A DNA stretch of 64,000 bases from Burkholderiales bacterium (GTDB lineage Bacteria; Pseudomonadota; Gammaproteobacteria; Burkholderiales; Burkholderiaceae_C), in contig JACRAY010000026.1 in the NCBI GenBank assembly GCA_016213325.1, positions 62,001-126,000 on the forward strand, written 5' to 3'. The notes under the pieces are model-generated. The model did not search any database, was not told the origin of the DNA, and saw only the letters and a list, made by a program, of their open reading frames with translations. The position numbers and the translations under genes were made by a program. Every line of letters starts with the position of its first letter. Within the stretch, counting starts at the first letter, position 1. This document shows, piece by piece, positions 21,400 through 28,869 of the stretch.

Positions 21400-21449
21400 G
21401 GCGCACTCCGCTTGGCACGAACGCCCGCCGGCCGCGGGCGTTTCTCATT

Positions 21450-22334
21450 TCAGGTGGCCGAATTGCCGTCGGGCGCGCCGGCCAGCGCCCAGCGCCCGTT
21501 GGCGTCCTTGCCCAGTACCAGCTGGAAGGTGGTGACCCATTCGTTGCCGAAAGAGTCGCTGTAGAACATCTTGCCGTTGACGTAGCCGCGGGTGACGCCG
21601 GACTCCAGCTCCTGGTGCAGCGTCATCTGCCACGCCGGGCGGTTGAGCTTGTTCGACGCATCCAATTGCCCGCCGGGCCCGATGGTCGAGCTCGACCCCA
21701 GGGTGTGCTCCTTGGTGATCTCGCCGGGCTGGAACGGCTCGTCGGCCTTCCAGATGGCGAGGTGCGCGGCCGTATGCACCTGATAGGCGGGCGTCTGCCC
21801 GTAGTTCTTGAAGATCAGGTTGACGATGAAATCCTGGCCGCGAATTTCCGGAATGGCCTTCAGCAGCAGCACGTAAGGCCGTAACTGCCGCACGGCAGTC
21901 CGTTCGGCCACCGCCGCCGATTCCTGCGCCGCGCTGGCAGCCGCCTCGGCCGCCCGGCCGGCCCGCCGCGCCTCGCGCATGTGCACGACGGCCACGCCCA
22001 GCAGACCTGCCGTCACCAGGAACAGGGCGGCCACCCCCGCGGCCAGGAACAGGGTGTAGCTGGCCACGCGCTGCGATTCGCGCAGTTGCCGCCGCTCGAG
22101 CGTGAGGCGCTCGGCGCGCTCCTGCTGCTCTTCGATGCCCCGCGCCCGGTCGTCAGCCGTGGGCTCGGCCGGCAGCATGCGCACGTAGAGCGGGTTGGCC
22201 GGCGTCAGTCCCTGCCGGGCGGCGGCGGCTTCCGCCGGGCGCGCGCTGCGCTGCTTGGCGGGTTTGGCCTTCTCGGCCGCATGGGCGCAGGACAAAGCGA
22301 GCGCCAGCGACAGCGCCAGGACGATGCGGGGCAA
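21450..22334 (-). CDS. Hypothetical membrane-anchored protein with signal peptide
   Basis: The ~294-aa product has a signal peptide (LPRIVLALSLALALSCAHA), an Ala/Lys-rich stretch, a Glu/Arg-rich coiled coil (EEQQERAERLTLERRQLRESQRV), one membrane helix (SYTLFLAAGVAALFLVTAGLLGVAVVHM), a second coiled coil and a C-terminal ~150-residue soluble beta-rich domain (FIVNLIFKNYGQTPAYQVHTAAHLAIW). I place the start at TTG 22334 because AGGAGAGG lies six bases upstream; a GTG at 22370 is in frame. An IS element has inserted 37-44 bases upstream, probably replacing the native promoter region. No known family recognised. Confidence 0.7.
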   Translation of the reverse strand: MPRIVLALSLALALSCAHAAEKAKPAKQRSARPAEAAAARQGLTPANPLYVRMLPAEPTADDRARGIEEQQERAERLTLERRQLRESQRVASYTLFLAAGVAALFLVTAGLLGVAVVHMREARRAGRAAEAAASAAQESAAVAERTAVRQLRPYVLLLKAIPEIRGQDFIVNLIFKNYGQTPAYQVHTAAHLAIWKADEPFQPGEITKEHTLGSSSTIGPGGQLDASNKLNRPAWQMTLHQELESGVTRGYVNGKMFYSDSFGNEWVTTFQLVLGKDANGRWALAGAPDGNSAT

Positions 22335-22370
22335 TTGGCCTCTCCTCTTCTTTGGCGCGAAGCATCGCAC

Positions 22371-22378
22371 ACCGCCAA
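22371..22378. repeat. 8-bp target site duplication (left copy)
   Basis: ACCGCCAA is repeated exactly at 24980-24987, bracketing the IS element. Eight bases is the usual duplication for the IS1595 family. Confidence 0.9.
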
Positions 22379-22412
22379 CGGAAGTATCCCGGTGACGTTA
22401 CCACCTAAAAGG
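22379..22412 (+). repeat. Left inverted repeat of the IS element
   Basis: The end starts CGGAAGTATCCCGG and continues into TGACGTTACCACCTAAAAG. Aligned to the reverse complement of the right end it matches at CGGAA, TAT and 18 of 19 core positions. Confidence 0.85.
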
Positions 22413-22508
22413 ATTATACTTTGGCTCAGCGTGACAGGCCGGATAGTAGTGAGATGCTCGGCGGTAGCGATGTTACCCGCCGCGAATCCTCTGCTCAGCC
22501 GTGGGCGG

Positions 22509-23171
22509 CTATTTCTTCGCCCGCTTCTTCAGTTCTTCCGCGGCCGCCTTCTTGCGCAGAGCCGTCCGCTCTGATGATTTCTGCCGGGGTGTGCGTGATT
22601 GAGCGCTACTCGGAGTCTTACGACCCTTGGGCGCTGGCGAAGGTTGTGTATACAGAAATGGATCGCGTGCGCGAAGCTCAGCGCGGTCGTACCACGGCTG
22701 AGACGCCTTGTCCTTGGGACGGGCGGTTCCGGCAAGCATCCGGTTGATGATGATGTCCAAGTCGTGCGTGAGGGCGTTGAGCATCGGCACGCTGACGCGG
22801 AATTCAATCAGGCTCTCTTCGGACCGTGCATACATCTCGGTTGATACCGCGCGACGGCCCTTGTTGTCCGGCGGTGCACCGTAGTGCAAGAGTCCGTCGC
22901 GTATTCCGTTGATGGTGATGAGGTGGCCAAGAGCTTCGTCAAGGTTCTCAGAGAGCGGGATGTTCCGTGTCTCATGCAGCCTACGGATGATCGCCACTCC
23001 CTCGCGCACGCGCAGGCTTGTCCAAATGCCTCGGGCAATTGGGGCGTCGAGCTGGGCCATCGTCACGAGTAGGATGTACGTCATGCGCTCTGCAGCCGCG
23101 TACATCTCTATGAATCCGCCTAGGGCCTGGTGGTACTCGTTGTGATCGTTATGCGTAGGAATCCCCGCCAT
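22509..23171 (-). CDS. IS passenger: HEPN-like protein
   Basis: The 220-aa product is mostly helical in its first 140 residues and contains RDGLLHYG (about residues 91-98). This fits the R-(N/D/H)-x3-H catalytic motif of HEPN ribonucleases, preceded by the usual long helices (MYAAAERMTYILLVTMAQL, VREGVAIIRRLHE, LDEALGHLITINGI). The last ~70 residues are Lys/Arg/Ser/Pro-rich and likely disordered. HEPN proteins are often toxins or defence effectors; the assignment rests on the motif and helix pattern only. Its ATG overlaps, on the opposite strand, the ATG of a 48-aa gene. Confidence 0.55.
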   Translation of the reverse strand: MAGIPTHNDHNEYHQALGGFIEMYAAAERMTYILLVTMAQLDAPIARGIWTSLRVREGVAIIRRLHETRNIPLSENLDEALGHLITINGIRDGLLHYGAPPDNKGRRAVSTEMYARSEESLIEFRVSVPMLNALTHDLDIIINRMLAGTARPKDKASQPWYDRAELRARDPFLYTQPSPAPKGRKTPSSAQSRTPRQKSSERTALRKKAAAEELKKRAKK

Positions 23172-23316
23172 GACTACCCCTAAGAAAAAGTCGGAAGCAG
23201 ATCAGCCCGTGATGCCCTTCAACGAGGCGTTGAAGCGCGTATGGTCAGCCCCGCCGATGCCGAAGGTCAAGGCGAAGCCAGCGGGCCAGCAGGTCAAGCC
23301 AAAGCCACCAAAGTAG
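23170..23316 (+). CDS. IS passenger: 48-aa basic protein
   Basis: The ATG at 23170 opens a 48-codon frame giving a Lys/Pro-rich peptide (start MTTPKKKSEADQPVMPFNEAL, end VKPKPPK). AGGA lies about nine bases upstream. The start codon overlaps that of the divergent HEPN-like gene, so one promoter region cannot serve both without reading into the other. It could be an antitoxin-like partner or nucleic-acid-binding peptide; no homology is recognised. Confidence 0.45.
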   Translation: MTTPKKKSEADQPVMPFNEALKRVWSAPPMPKVKAKPAGQQVKPKPPK

Positions 23317-23365
23317 GCTTGAGTGCTTCGGACTCTAAACCTTCACGTTGAGTCGTTTAAGGTGA

Positions 23366-23737
23366 CTAGGGAGTGGCTGCGCCTGCCGAAGCGAGAGCCT
23401 GCTGTAGTGCAAGTCGGACCTCGGGTTGCAGGAGAAAGCTCAAGCGTCCTCCTCCATCAAGCGTTATCGTCAGAACAGAGTTATCCCCAGCAGGACTCAA
23501 GTCCCACTGTTCAAAGTTCGTGAGCCTCACTTGAGAAGATGGAAGTCCTTGTAGATGCTGGCCCGCAGTAAAGGCATGAGCAGCACTGGCAACCAAACCC
23601 GGCAGCGATTCATGCGGGAAGGCGATTACAAGCTCCTGTCCGCTTACCTGCGCCACCTTGAGCAGCATGTTCAAGCCGTCATCAGAAACCACTGAGCCGA
23701 CGATTTCCGGCGCGGTAATGGCTATGTGTTCGGTCAT
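23366..23737 (-). CDS. IS passenger: hypothetical 123-aa protein
   Basis: The soluble 123-aa product begins MTEHIAITAPEIVGSVVSDDGLNMLLKVAQVSGQELVIAFP and ends with a short helix (PEVRLALQQALASAG). No known domain is recognised. It reads in the same direction as the transposase and lies 9 bp beyond the 79-aa CxxC gene, so it is probably transcribed with both. Confidence 0.55.
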   Translation of the reverse strand: MTEHIAITAPEIVGSVVSDDGLNMLLKVAQVSGQELVIAFPHESLPGLVASAAHAFTAGQHLQGLPSSQVRLTNFEQWDLSPAGDNSVLTITLDGGGRLSFLLQPEVRLALQQALASAGAATP

Positions 23738-23746
23738 CGCGGTCCT

Positions 23747-23986
23747 TCACAGAGGGATGTGCAGGCCGCAAGCATCGCAAACCGCGCAGAGAACGTCTAC
23801 CGCGTTGTGATGCGGCTCAAAGCGAAGCCAGTGAGTCTCACCAGCTCGCACCCAGCAAGCCGGGCAATGTTCCTGGCCCGGAGTGGGTGAGTAGCCCGAG
23901 TTGAAGCGCAGGCCGTCGGCAACGGCCTTCAGCTTGTTAGTGCGTGGTGCGGGAAACGGGAGTGCAAAGCGCGTGGCTTGCGTCAA
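23747..23986 (-). CDS. IS passenger: small CxxC protein
   Basis: The 79-aa product has two cysteine pairs, CPAC (residues ~41-44) and CAVCDACG (~67-74), that could bind a zinc ion. Its first 50 bases overlap the 3' end of the transposase gene in another frame, suggesting coupled translation. Function unknown. Confidence 0.55.
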   Translation of the reverse strand: MTQATRFALPFPAPRTNKLKAVADGLRFNSGYSPTPGQEHCPACWVRAGETHWLRFEPHHNAVDVLCAVCDACGLHIPL

Positions 23987-24917
23987 CCCGCCGATAGGTC
24001 AGGCGCTTGCCCTTGATGCCGTATAGGGCTGAATCGAAGCGGTCCACATCGTTGAAGCCGCGAGACTGGCGGGTGTTCCAACGGAAGTCGAACTCATTGC
24101 AGTAACGCTGCAAGTGCTGTTCGCTGACGTTGTGGAACGTGCCCATGAGCCCGCGCTTCAGGATGGCGAAGGACGATTCGGCGGTGTTGGAAGTCACATC
24201 GCCACGCGAGTATTCACCGGCACTGTGGTTCACGGTTTCGTGGGAAGCGAAGTGCTTGCCGGGCTTGATGTAGAAGCTGCCTTCGTCCGTCATCAGGCGA
24301 GCGGTCTTCGTGATGTGCGCCTTCAGGATGGGGCCGAGGTTGGCCGCGTTGACGGTCGGGACATGGAAGGAACGCTTCTCGCCGTGGCGCTCCACCAGCG
24401 AAAAGATTTTCATCTTGGAGGCGGTGCCCTTCTTGGTCTTCGCGGGGTAGCGGACGCCTTCTTCGTCCTTCTGCACGCCCCAGAAGGTTTCGTCGGCTTC
24501 CACGATGCCGGAGGAACCGGGACCGCCCAGAAGGTCGGTCGGGAAAGTCGTCATGGCTTCGCGGATGCGATGGCACATGAACCAAGCAGTCTTGTACGTG
24601 ACGCCCGTCATGCGCTCGACCTGCTTGGCGCTGATGCCCTTCTTGGACGCGGACATGAGGTAGACCACCTGAAGCCAGATGTTCAGGGCGACCTTGGAAC
24701 GCTCGAAGATCGTGCCGACGGTGACGGTGAACGGCTCGCGGCAGTCGCGGCACTTGTACAGGCCGGGGCGAGCGGACTTACCGGACAGCACGAAAGGCTT
24801 GGCAACTGAGCCGCAATGCGGGCAAACCGGACCCTTCGGCCAGACCTGCTTTTCAAGGTACTCGCGGGCCTTATCTGCGTCTTGGAAGTGGGGTTGGTTG
24901 AGGTTTGCGGTTGCCAT
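23937..24917 (-). CDS. ISXO2-like transposase (IS1595 family)
   Basis: The 326-aa product has an N-terminal zinc ribbon (CPHCG...YKCRDCREPFTVTVGT), a helical DNA-binding part (GISAKQVERMTGVTYKTAWFMCHRIREAM) and the DDE_Tnp_IS1595 domain. The first acidic residue is in VEADETFWG, the second in LMTDEGSFY, and the end is SNTAESSFAILKRGLMGTFHNVSEQHLQRYCNEFDFRWNTR. It is full length with no frameshift, so the element could be active. It cuts and joins the inverted repeats at 22379-22412 and 24945-24979. Confidence 0.95.
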   Translation of the reverse strand: MATANLNQPHFQDADKAREYLEKQVWPKGPVCPHCGSVAKPFVLSGKSARPGLYKCRDCREPFTVTVGTIFERSKVALNIWLQVVYLMSASKKGISAKQVERMTGVTYKTAWFMCHRIREAMTTFPTDLLGGPGSSGIVEADETFWGVQKDEEGVRYPAKTKKGTASKMKIFSLVERHGEKRSFHVPTVNAANLGPILKAHITKTARLMTDEGSFYIKPGKHFASHETVNHSAGEYSRGDVTSNTAESSFAILKRGLMGTFHNVSEQHLQRYCNEFDFRWNTRQSRGFNDVDRFDSALYGIKGKRLTYRRVDASHALCTPVSRTTH

Positions 24918-24944
24918 GTCAAAGCTCCAGTAACGTCACTATAG

Positions 24945-24979
24945 GTCTTTTAGGTGGTGACGTCAAGTAAATAGTTCCG
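24945..24979 (-). repeat. Right inverted repeat of the IS element
   Basis: Read outward-in on the minus strand it starts CGGAACTATTTACT and continues TGACGTCACCACCTAAAAG, matching the left end at most positions. Confidence 0.85.
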
Positions 24980-24987
24980 ACCGCCAA
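24980..24987. repeat. 8-bp target site duplication (right copy)
   Basis: ACCGCCAA, identical to 22371-22378; marks the right boundary of the IS insertion. Confidence 0.9.
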
Positions 24988-25056
24988 ATGCATAACCCTA
25001 TGCCAGTTTTGCATGGAATTGCCCCCCAGCCTCAGCGGAGCGACAGCCCGCGTCCC

Positions 25057-25062
25057 TAAAAT
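25057..25062 (+). promoter_or_regulatory. Possible -10 (TAAAAT) upstream of pckG
   Basis: TAAAAT stands out in a GC-rich leader about 94 bases before the pckG ATG. No good -35 box is spaced correctly. Confidence 0.3.
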
Positions 25063-25155
25063 CGGCCATTTCCAGCGGTTCCGGCCAGCCGGATTCCGCA
25101 AAGTGGCGCGGCCGCCCCTTTGCGAAATCAGGTTTCGACAATCAGGAGCTTTTCG

Positions 25156-27003
25156 ATGAACTCTCCCGTGATGCAGGGCTTGAACCTGCAGGCCCCGTCA
25201 TTCGTGAAGAACGCCCGCCTCATGGCTTGGGTGGCGGACATGGTGGCGCTGTGCAAGCCCGAAAGCGTGCACTGGTGCGATGGCAGCGCCGAGGAATACG
25301 ACCGCCTGTGCCAGCAGCTGGTCGACGCCGGCACCTTCCGCAAGCTGGACCCGGTCAAGCGGCCCAACTCCTACCTCGCCTGCTCCGATCCGAGCGACGT
25401 GGCAAGGGTGGAAGACCGCACCTTCATCTGCTCGAATACGCGCGAGGAGGCCGGCCCCACCAACAACTGGATGGCCCCGGCCGAGATGCGCGCCACGCTG
25501 CAGCCGCTGTTCGACGGCTGCATGAAGGGCCGCACGATGTACGTGGTGCCGTTCTCCATGGGCCCGCTCGGCTCGCCCATCGCGCACATCGGCATCGAGC
25601 TGTCCGACAGCCCGTACGTAGCGGTCAACATGAGCATCATGACGCGCATGGGCAAGGCGGTGTACGACGTGCTGGGCGTCAACGGCGAGTTCGTGCCCTG
25701 CGTGCACACCGTGGGCGCCCCGCTCGAGCCCGGGCAGGCCGATGTGAGCTGGCCCTGCAACCAGACCAAGTACATCGTGCACTACCCCGAGACGCGCGAG
25801 ATCTGGTCGTACGGTTCGGGCTACGGCGGCAACGCGCTGCTGGGCAAGAAGTGCTTTGCGCTGCGCATCGCTTCCAACATGGGCCGCGACGAGGGCTGGC
25901 TGGCCGAGCACATGCTGATCCTGGGCGTGACCAGCCCGGAGGGCAAGAAGTACCACGTGGCCGCCGCCTTCCCGTCGGCCTGCGGCAAGACCAACTTCGC
26001 CATGCTGATCCCGCCCAAGGGCTTCGAAGGCTGGCGCGTCACCACCATCGGCGACGACATCGCCTGGATCAAGCCGGGCGCCGACGGCCGCCTGTACGCG
26101 ATCAACCCCGAGGCGGGCTACTTCGGCGTGGCCCCGGGCACCAACACCAGGACCAACCCGAACTGCATGGCCAGCCTCGACAAGAACGTGATTTTCACGA
26201 ACGTCGCGCTGACCGACGACGGCGACGTGTGGTGGGAGAACATGAGCCCGCCGCCCGCGCACTGCATCGACTGGCAGGGCAAGGACTGGACGCCCGAGAT
26301 CGCCGCGCAGACCGGCGCCAAGGCGGCCCACCCGAACGCGCGCTTCACGGTGGCGGCCATCAACAACCCCGCGCTGGATGCCGAATGGGACAACCCGGCG
26401 GGCGTCCCGATCGACGCCTTCATCTTCGGCGGCCGCCGCTCCACCACGGTGCCGCTGGTGACCGAGGCGCGCGACTGGGTGGAAGGCGTGTACATGGCTG
26501 CCACCATGGGCTCCGAAACCACCGCGGCCGCCGGCGGCGCGCAGGGGGTGGTGCGCCGCGACCCGTTCGCGATGCTCCCGTTCACCGGCTACAACATGAG
26601 CGACTACTTCCAGCACTGGCTGTCGCTCGGCCGCAAGCTCCAGGCCGGCGGCGCCCGGCTGCCGAAGATCTACACGACCAACTGGTTCCGCAAGGGCGAG
26701 GACGGCAAGTTCGTGTGGCCCGGCTACGGCGAGAACATGCGCGTGCTCAAGTGGATGATCGACCGCATCGAGGGCCGCGTGCCCGGCCAGGACAACGTGT
26801 TCGGCGTCGGCCCGGCGTACGAAGAGATCAACTGGAACGGCCTCGACTTCACGCCGCAGCAGTTCGCGCAGGTGACCGACATCGACCAGGCGGCGTGGCG
26901 CCAGGAGCTCCAGCTGCACGCCGAGCTGTTCGAGCAGCTGGCCTACCACCTGCCCCAGGAGCTGAAGGACACCAAGGCGAAGATCGAAGAGCGGCTCGGC
27001 TGA
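25156..27003 (+). CDS. pckG: Phosphoenolpyruvate carboxykinase (GTP)
   Basis: The 615-aa product is GTP-dependent PEPCK, which converts oxaloacetate and GTP to PEP, GDP and CO2 in gluconeogenesis. It has the P-loop with reactive cysteine ([15 protein letters not shown], about residues 271-285), WVNMS-type region replaced by [18 protein letters not shown], the [11 protein letters not shown] motif and [11 protein letters not shown]. Length matches the ~600-aa GTP class and not the ~530-aa ATP class. The start ATG at 25156 has AGGAGCT upstream. A terminator hairpin follows at once, so it is monocistronic. Confidence 0.97.
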   Translation: MNSPVMQGLNLQAPSFVKNARLMAWVADMVALCKPESVHWCDGSAEEYDRLCQQLVDAGTFRKLDPVKRPNSYLACSDPSDVARVEDRTFICSNTREEAGPTNNWMAPAEMRATLQPLFDGCMKGRTMYVVPFSMGPLGSPIAHIGIELSDSPYVAVNMSIMTRMGKAVYDVLGVNGEFVPCVHTVGAPLEPGQADVSWPCNQTKYIVHYPETREIWSYGSGYGGNALLGKKCFALRIASNMGRDEGWLAEHMLILGVTSPEGKKYHVAAAFPSACGKTNFAMLIPPKGFEGWRVTTIGDDIAWIKPGADGRLYAINPEAGYFGVAPGTNTRTNPNCMASLDKNVIFTNVALTDDGDVWWENMSPPPAHCIDWQGKDWTPEIAAQTGAKAAHPNARFTVAAINNPALDAEWDNPAGVPIDAFIFGGRRSTTVPLVTEARDWVEGVYMAATMGSETTAAAGGAQGVVRRDPFAMLPFTGYNMSDYFQHWLSLGRKLQAGGARLPKIYTTNWFRKGEDGKFVWPGYGENMRVLKWMIDRIEGRVPGQDNVFGVGPAYEEINWNGLDFTPQQFAQVTDIDQAAWRQELQLHAELFEQLAYHLPQELKDTKAKIEERLG

Positions 27004-27025
27004 CGTCAGAGGCGTTACGCCCATG

Positions 27026-27058
27026 AAAAAGGCCACCCCGGAGGGTGGCCTTTGTTCT
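27026..27058 (+). terminator. Intrinsic terminator of pckG
   Basis: GGCCACCC (27031-27038) pairs with GGGTGGCC (27043-27050) across the loop CGGA, with AAAAA before it and TTTGTTCTTGTTGTT after it. This is a classic hairpin plus T-rich tail 25 bases behind the pckG stop. Confidence 0.9.
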
Positions 27059-27072
27059 TGTTGTTGTCCGTT

Positions 27073-27264
27073 TCAATCACGCCACGGGTGCGGCAGGTAG
27101 GCCCGGCCGATCACCACCGGCGGCAGCGGCACGACCCGGCGCTCACCCCGCCGGCGGCGGGCCTGGGCGCGCCGCTGGGCCACGCGTTGCGACCAGGCGT
27201 CCAGTGACTCGCGCAGCCGGCGGGGCAGCAACTCGATAACCCGGCTCAGGTAGCTGGCAACCAT
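27073..27264 (-). CDS. Small basic hypothetical protein (63 aa)
   Basis: The 63-aa product (MVASYLSRVIELLPRRLRESLDAWSQRVAQRRAQARRRR...) starts with an amphipathic helix followed by an Arg-rich run and ends LPHPWRD. AAGGGG lies about eight bases before its ATG, and it follows the 146-aa membrane-protein gene after 13 bp. That spacing and ribosome site favour a real gene over a shadow. Function unknown. Confidence 0.55.
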   Translation of the reverse strand: MVASYLSRVIELLPRRLRESLDAWSQRVAQRRAQARRRRGERRVVPLPPVVIGRAYLPHPWRD

Positions 27265-27277
27265 GTCAGCACCCCTT

Positions 27278-27718
27278 TCAGTAGAACGAACGCAGGTCGC
27301 GCTCGGCGGCGGCGCTCATCGCGCGGCTCAGGTCGGCCATGACGCGGGCGTCCTGCAGGGCCAGGTTCCACAGCTTGTCGTCTTCGGCGGCTTGCTTGCG
27401 GGCGGCGCTCCAGCTCCTGAAAGCCGAGCGGATGGCGGCACCGGCCGTGCGCGCCGGCTGCGCGAACAGCGCGAGCGAGGCGAAACCTACGGCCCACAGC
27501 ACGACCCAGGCAACCATCAGGTGGCCTTCGGTCCAGGTTTCCACCAGCTCGTTGGCTACCACCAGCAGCGCGGAGACGACGGCGGCGAGCAGGAAAGTGG
27601 CGGTCCCGCGGCCCCGGGCGAGGCTATGCCCGGTGGCGCGAAGGTATTGGTACGCGTTGGTCACCCGGTCAACGCCGGCGTGGCTTTGCGGATAGTCGAT
27701 TTGAACGAAGCGGCCCAT
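27278..27718 (-). CDS. Hypothetical membrane protein (146 aa)
   Basis: The 146-aa product has two membrane helices (TATFLLAAVVSALLVVANELVETW and HLMVAWVVLWAVGFASLALFA) and a C-terminal cytoplasmic helix rich in Ala/Arg (FRSWSAARKQAAEDDKLWNLALQDARVMADLSRAMSAAAERDLRSFY). AGAGGG precedes the ATG. It forms an operon with the following 63-aa gene and diverges from a LysR regulator, which may control it. No function known. Confidence 0.7.
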   Translation of the reverse strand: MGRFVQIDYPQSHAGVDRVTNAYQYLRATGHSLARGRGTATFLLAAVVSALLVVANELVETWTEGHLMVAWVVLWAVGFASLALFAQPARTAGAAIRSAFRSWSAARKQAAEDDKLWNLALQDARVMADLSRAMSAAAERDLRSFY

Positions 27719-27794
27719 GATTTCCCTCTCTCTACATGCGCTGGGGGCGAGATTGCCGGAAGCGCAGTCGTAGATTAGGGTAACTACTGATATT

Positions 27795-27820
27795 TATCCA
27801 CTTTAGTCTAGTGATGGATA
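27795..27820. promoter_or_regulatory. Dyad in the LysR/146-aa intergenic region
   Basis: TATCCA (27795-27800) and TGGATA (27815-27820) are inverted around 14 bases, and the arms extend inward to CT and AG. The ATG of the LysR gene begins 15 bases later. LysR proteins commonly bind such dyads next to their own gene. The region is the most AT-rich for several kilobases. Confidence 0.5.
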
Positions 27821-27835
27821 CTATTCACAGACCGT

Positions 27836-28801
27836 ATGAAATCGACCAACTTCCGCACCCTCGACCTGAACCTGCTGCGCGTGTTCGACCAGGTGATGGC
27901 CGACCGCAACCTGACGCGGGCGGCCCGCAACCTGGCCATGACCCAGCCTGCGGTGAGCAATGCGCTCAACCGCCTGCGCGACGCCCTGGGCGACCGGCTG
28001 GTCACGCGCAGCGGCTACGGCGTCGAGCCGACGCCCCGCGCCGTCGCCCTGTGGCCGGCCGTCAGCGACGCCCTGCGCCAGCTCGAAAGCTCGCTCAGCC
28101 CGGGTGAGTTCATCGCCTCCGAGGCCGAGACCAGCTTCGTGCTGGCCATGGCGGACGCGACCGCCGCCGAGCTGATGCCGGGGCTGGTGGAGATCATCGA
28201 GCGCGACGCGCCTGGCGTGTCGATGCGCAGCCGCCCGCTGACCACGCGCGACCCGCGGCGCCTGCTGGACGAGGGCCAGATCGACCTGGCGGTGGGCTAC
28301 TTTCCGGCCGTGCTGGCCGACCTGACGGCGCAGGCGCAGACCGGCGGCGTGGCCGCCTTCGACCACCAGCGCCTGTACGACGGCGAGTACGTCTGCGTCA
28401 TGCGGGCGGGCCACCCGCTGGCGCGCGGGCCGCTCACGCTCAAGCGCTACTGCGACGCGCACCACCTGCTGGTCACCTTCTCCGGCCGCCCGTTCGGCTT
28501 CATCGACGAGGCGCTCGCCTCGCTGGAGCGCAAGCGCCGCATCGTGCTCACCGTCAACCAGTTCTTCACGGCCGGCCGCGTGGTCGCCACCTCCGACCTG
28601 CTGACCGTGCTGCCGCGCCACTTCGTCGGCGTGACGGGCATGGCGCAGGACCTGGTGGTGCGCGAGCTGCCGTTCGACGTGCCGCCGGTGCACGTGGACT
28701 CGCTGTGGCACCGGCGCCAGAGCCAGCGCAGCGACCATGCGTGGCTGCGGTTGGCCGTGGCCGCCGCCGCCCGCAAGGCCTTCGAGGGCGCGGGCAGCTG
28801 A
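27836..28801 (+). CDS. LysR family transcriptional regulator
   Basis: The 321-aa protein has a LysR-type helix-turn-helix in the NodD/SyrM-like form (FRTLDLNLLRVFDQVMADRNLTRAARNLAMTQPAVSNALNRLRDALGDRLVTR) and a co-inducer domain. It diverges from the 146-aa membrane-protein operon, with a dyad at 27795-27820 between them, and lies 68 bp before an SDR gene that reads the same way. Its ligand and targets are unknown; either neighbour is a fair guess. Confidence 0.9.
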   Translation: MKSTNFRTLDLNLLRVFDQVMADRNLTRAARNLAMTQPAVSNALNRLRDALGDRLVTRSGYGVEPTPRAVALWPAVSDALRQLESSLSPGEFIASEAETSFVLAMADATAAELMPGLVEIIERDAPGVSMRSRPLTTRDPRRLLDEGQIDLAVGYFPAVLADLTAQAQTGGVAAFDHQRLYDGEYVCVMRAGHPLARGPLTLKRYCDAHHLLVTFSGRPFGFIDEALASLERKRRIVLTVNQFFTAGRVVATSDLLTVLPRHFVGVTGMAQDLVVRELPFDVPPVHVDSLWHRRQSQRSDHAWLRLAVAAAARKAFEGAGS

Positions 28802-28869
28802 CGTGCTGCTGTAGACGCCGCCCGTGCGTGCGGGCACGATCACGGTTCCCCCAATCGACGGAGACCGCC

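Larger units (their letters stand above)
22379..24979. mobile_element. IS1595-family (ISXO2-type) element with passenger genes
   Basis: The element is 2,601 bp, set by exact 8-bp direct repeats ACCGCCAA on both sides. Its ends are imperfect inverted repeats (22379-22412 and 24945-24979) sharing CGGAA, TAT and the core TGACGTYACCACCTAAAAG. It encodes a complete ISXO2-like DDE transposase plus four other ORFs: a HEPN-like 220-aa protein, a divergent 48-aa protein, a 123-aa protein and a 79-aa CxxC protein. Passenger genes are known in some IS1595 subgroups. Base composition is visibly less GC-rich than the host. A second TGACGTTAC copy lies just inside the right end (rc of 24930-24940). Confidence 0.9.

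Noticed and set aside
22392-24965. IS ends placed at the TGACGT core
   Set aside because: No target duplication flanks those points; moving out to CGGAA gives exact 8-bp repeats ACCGCCAA on both sides.
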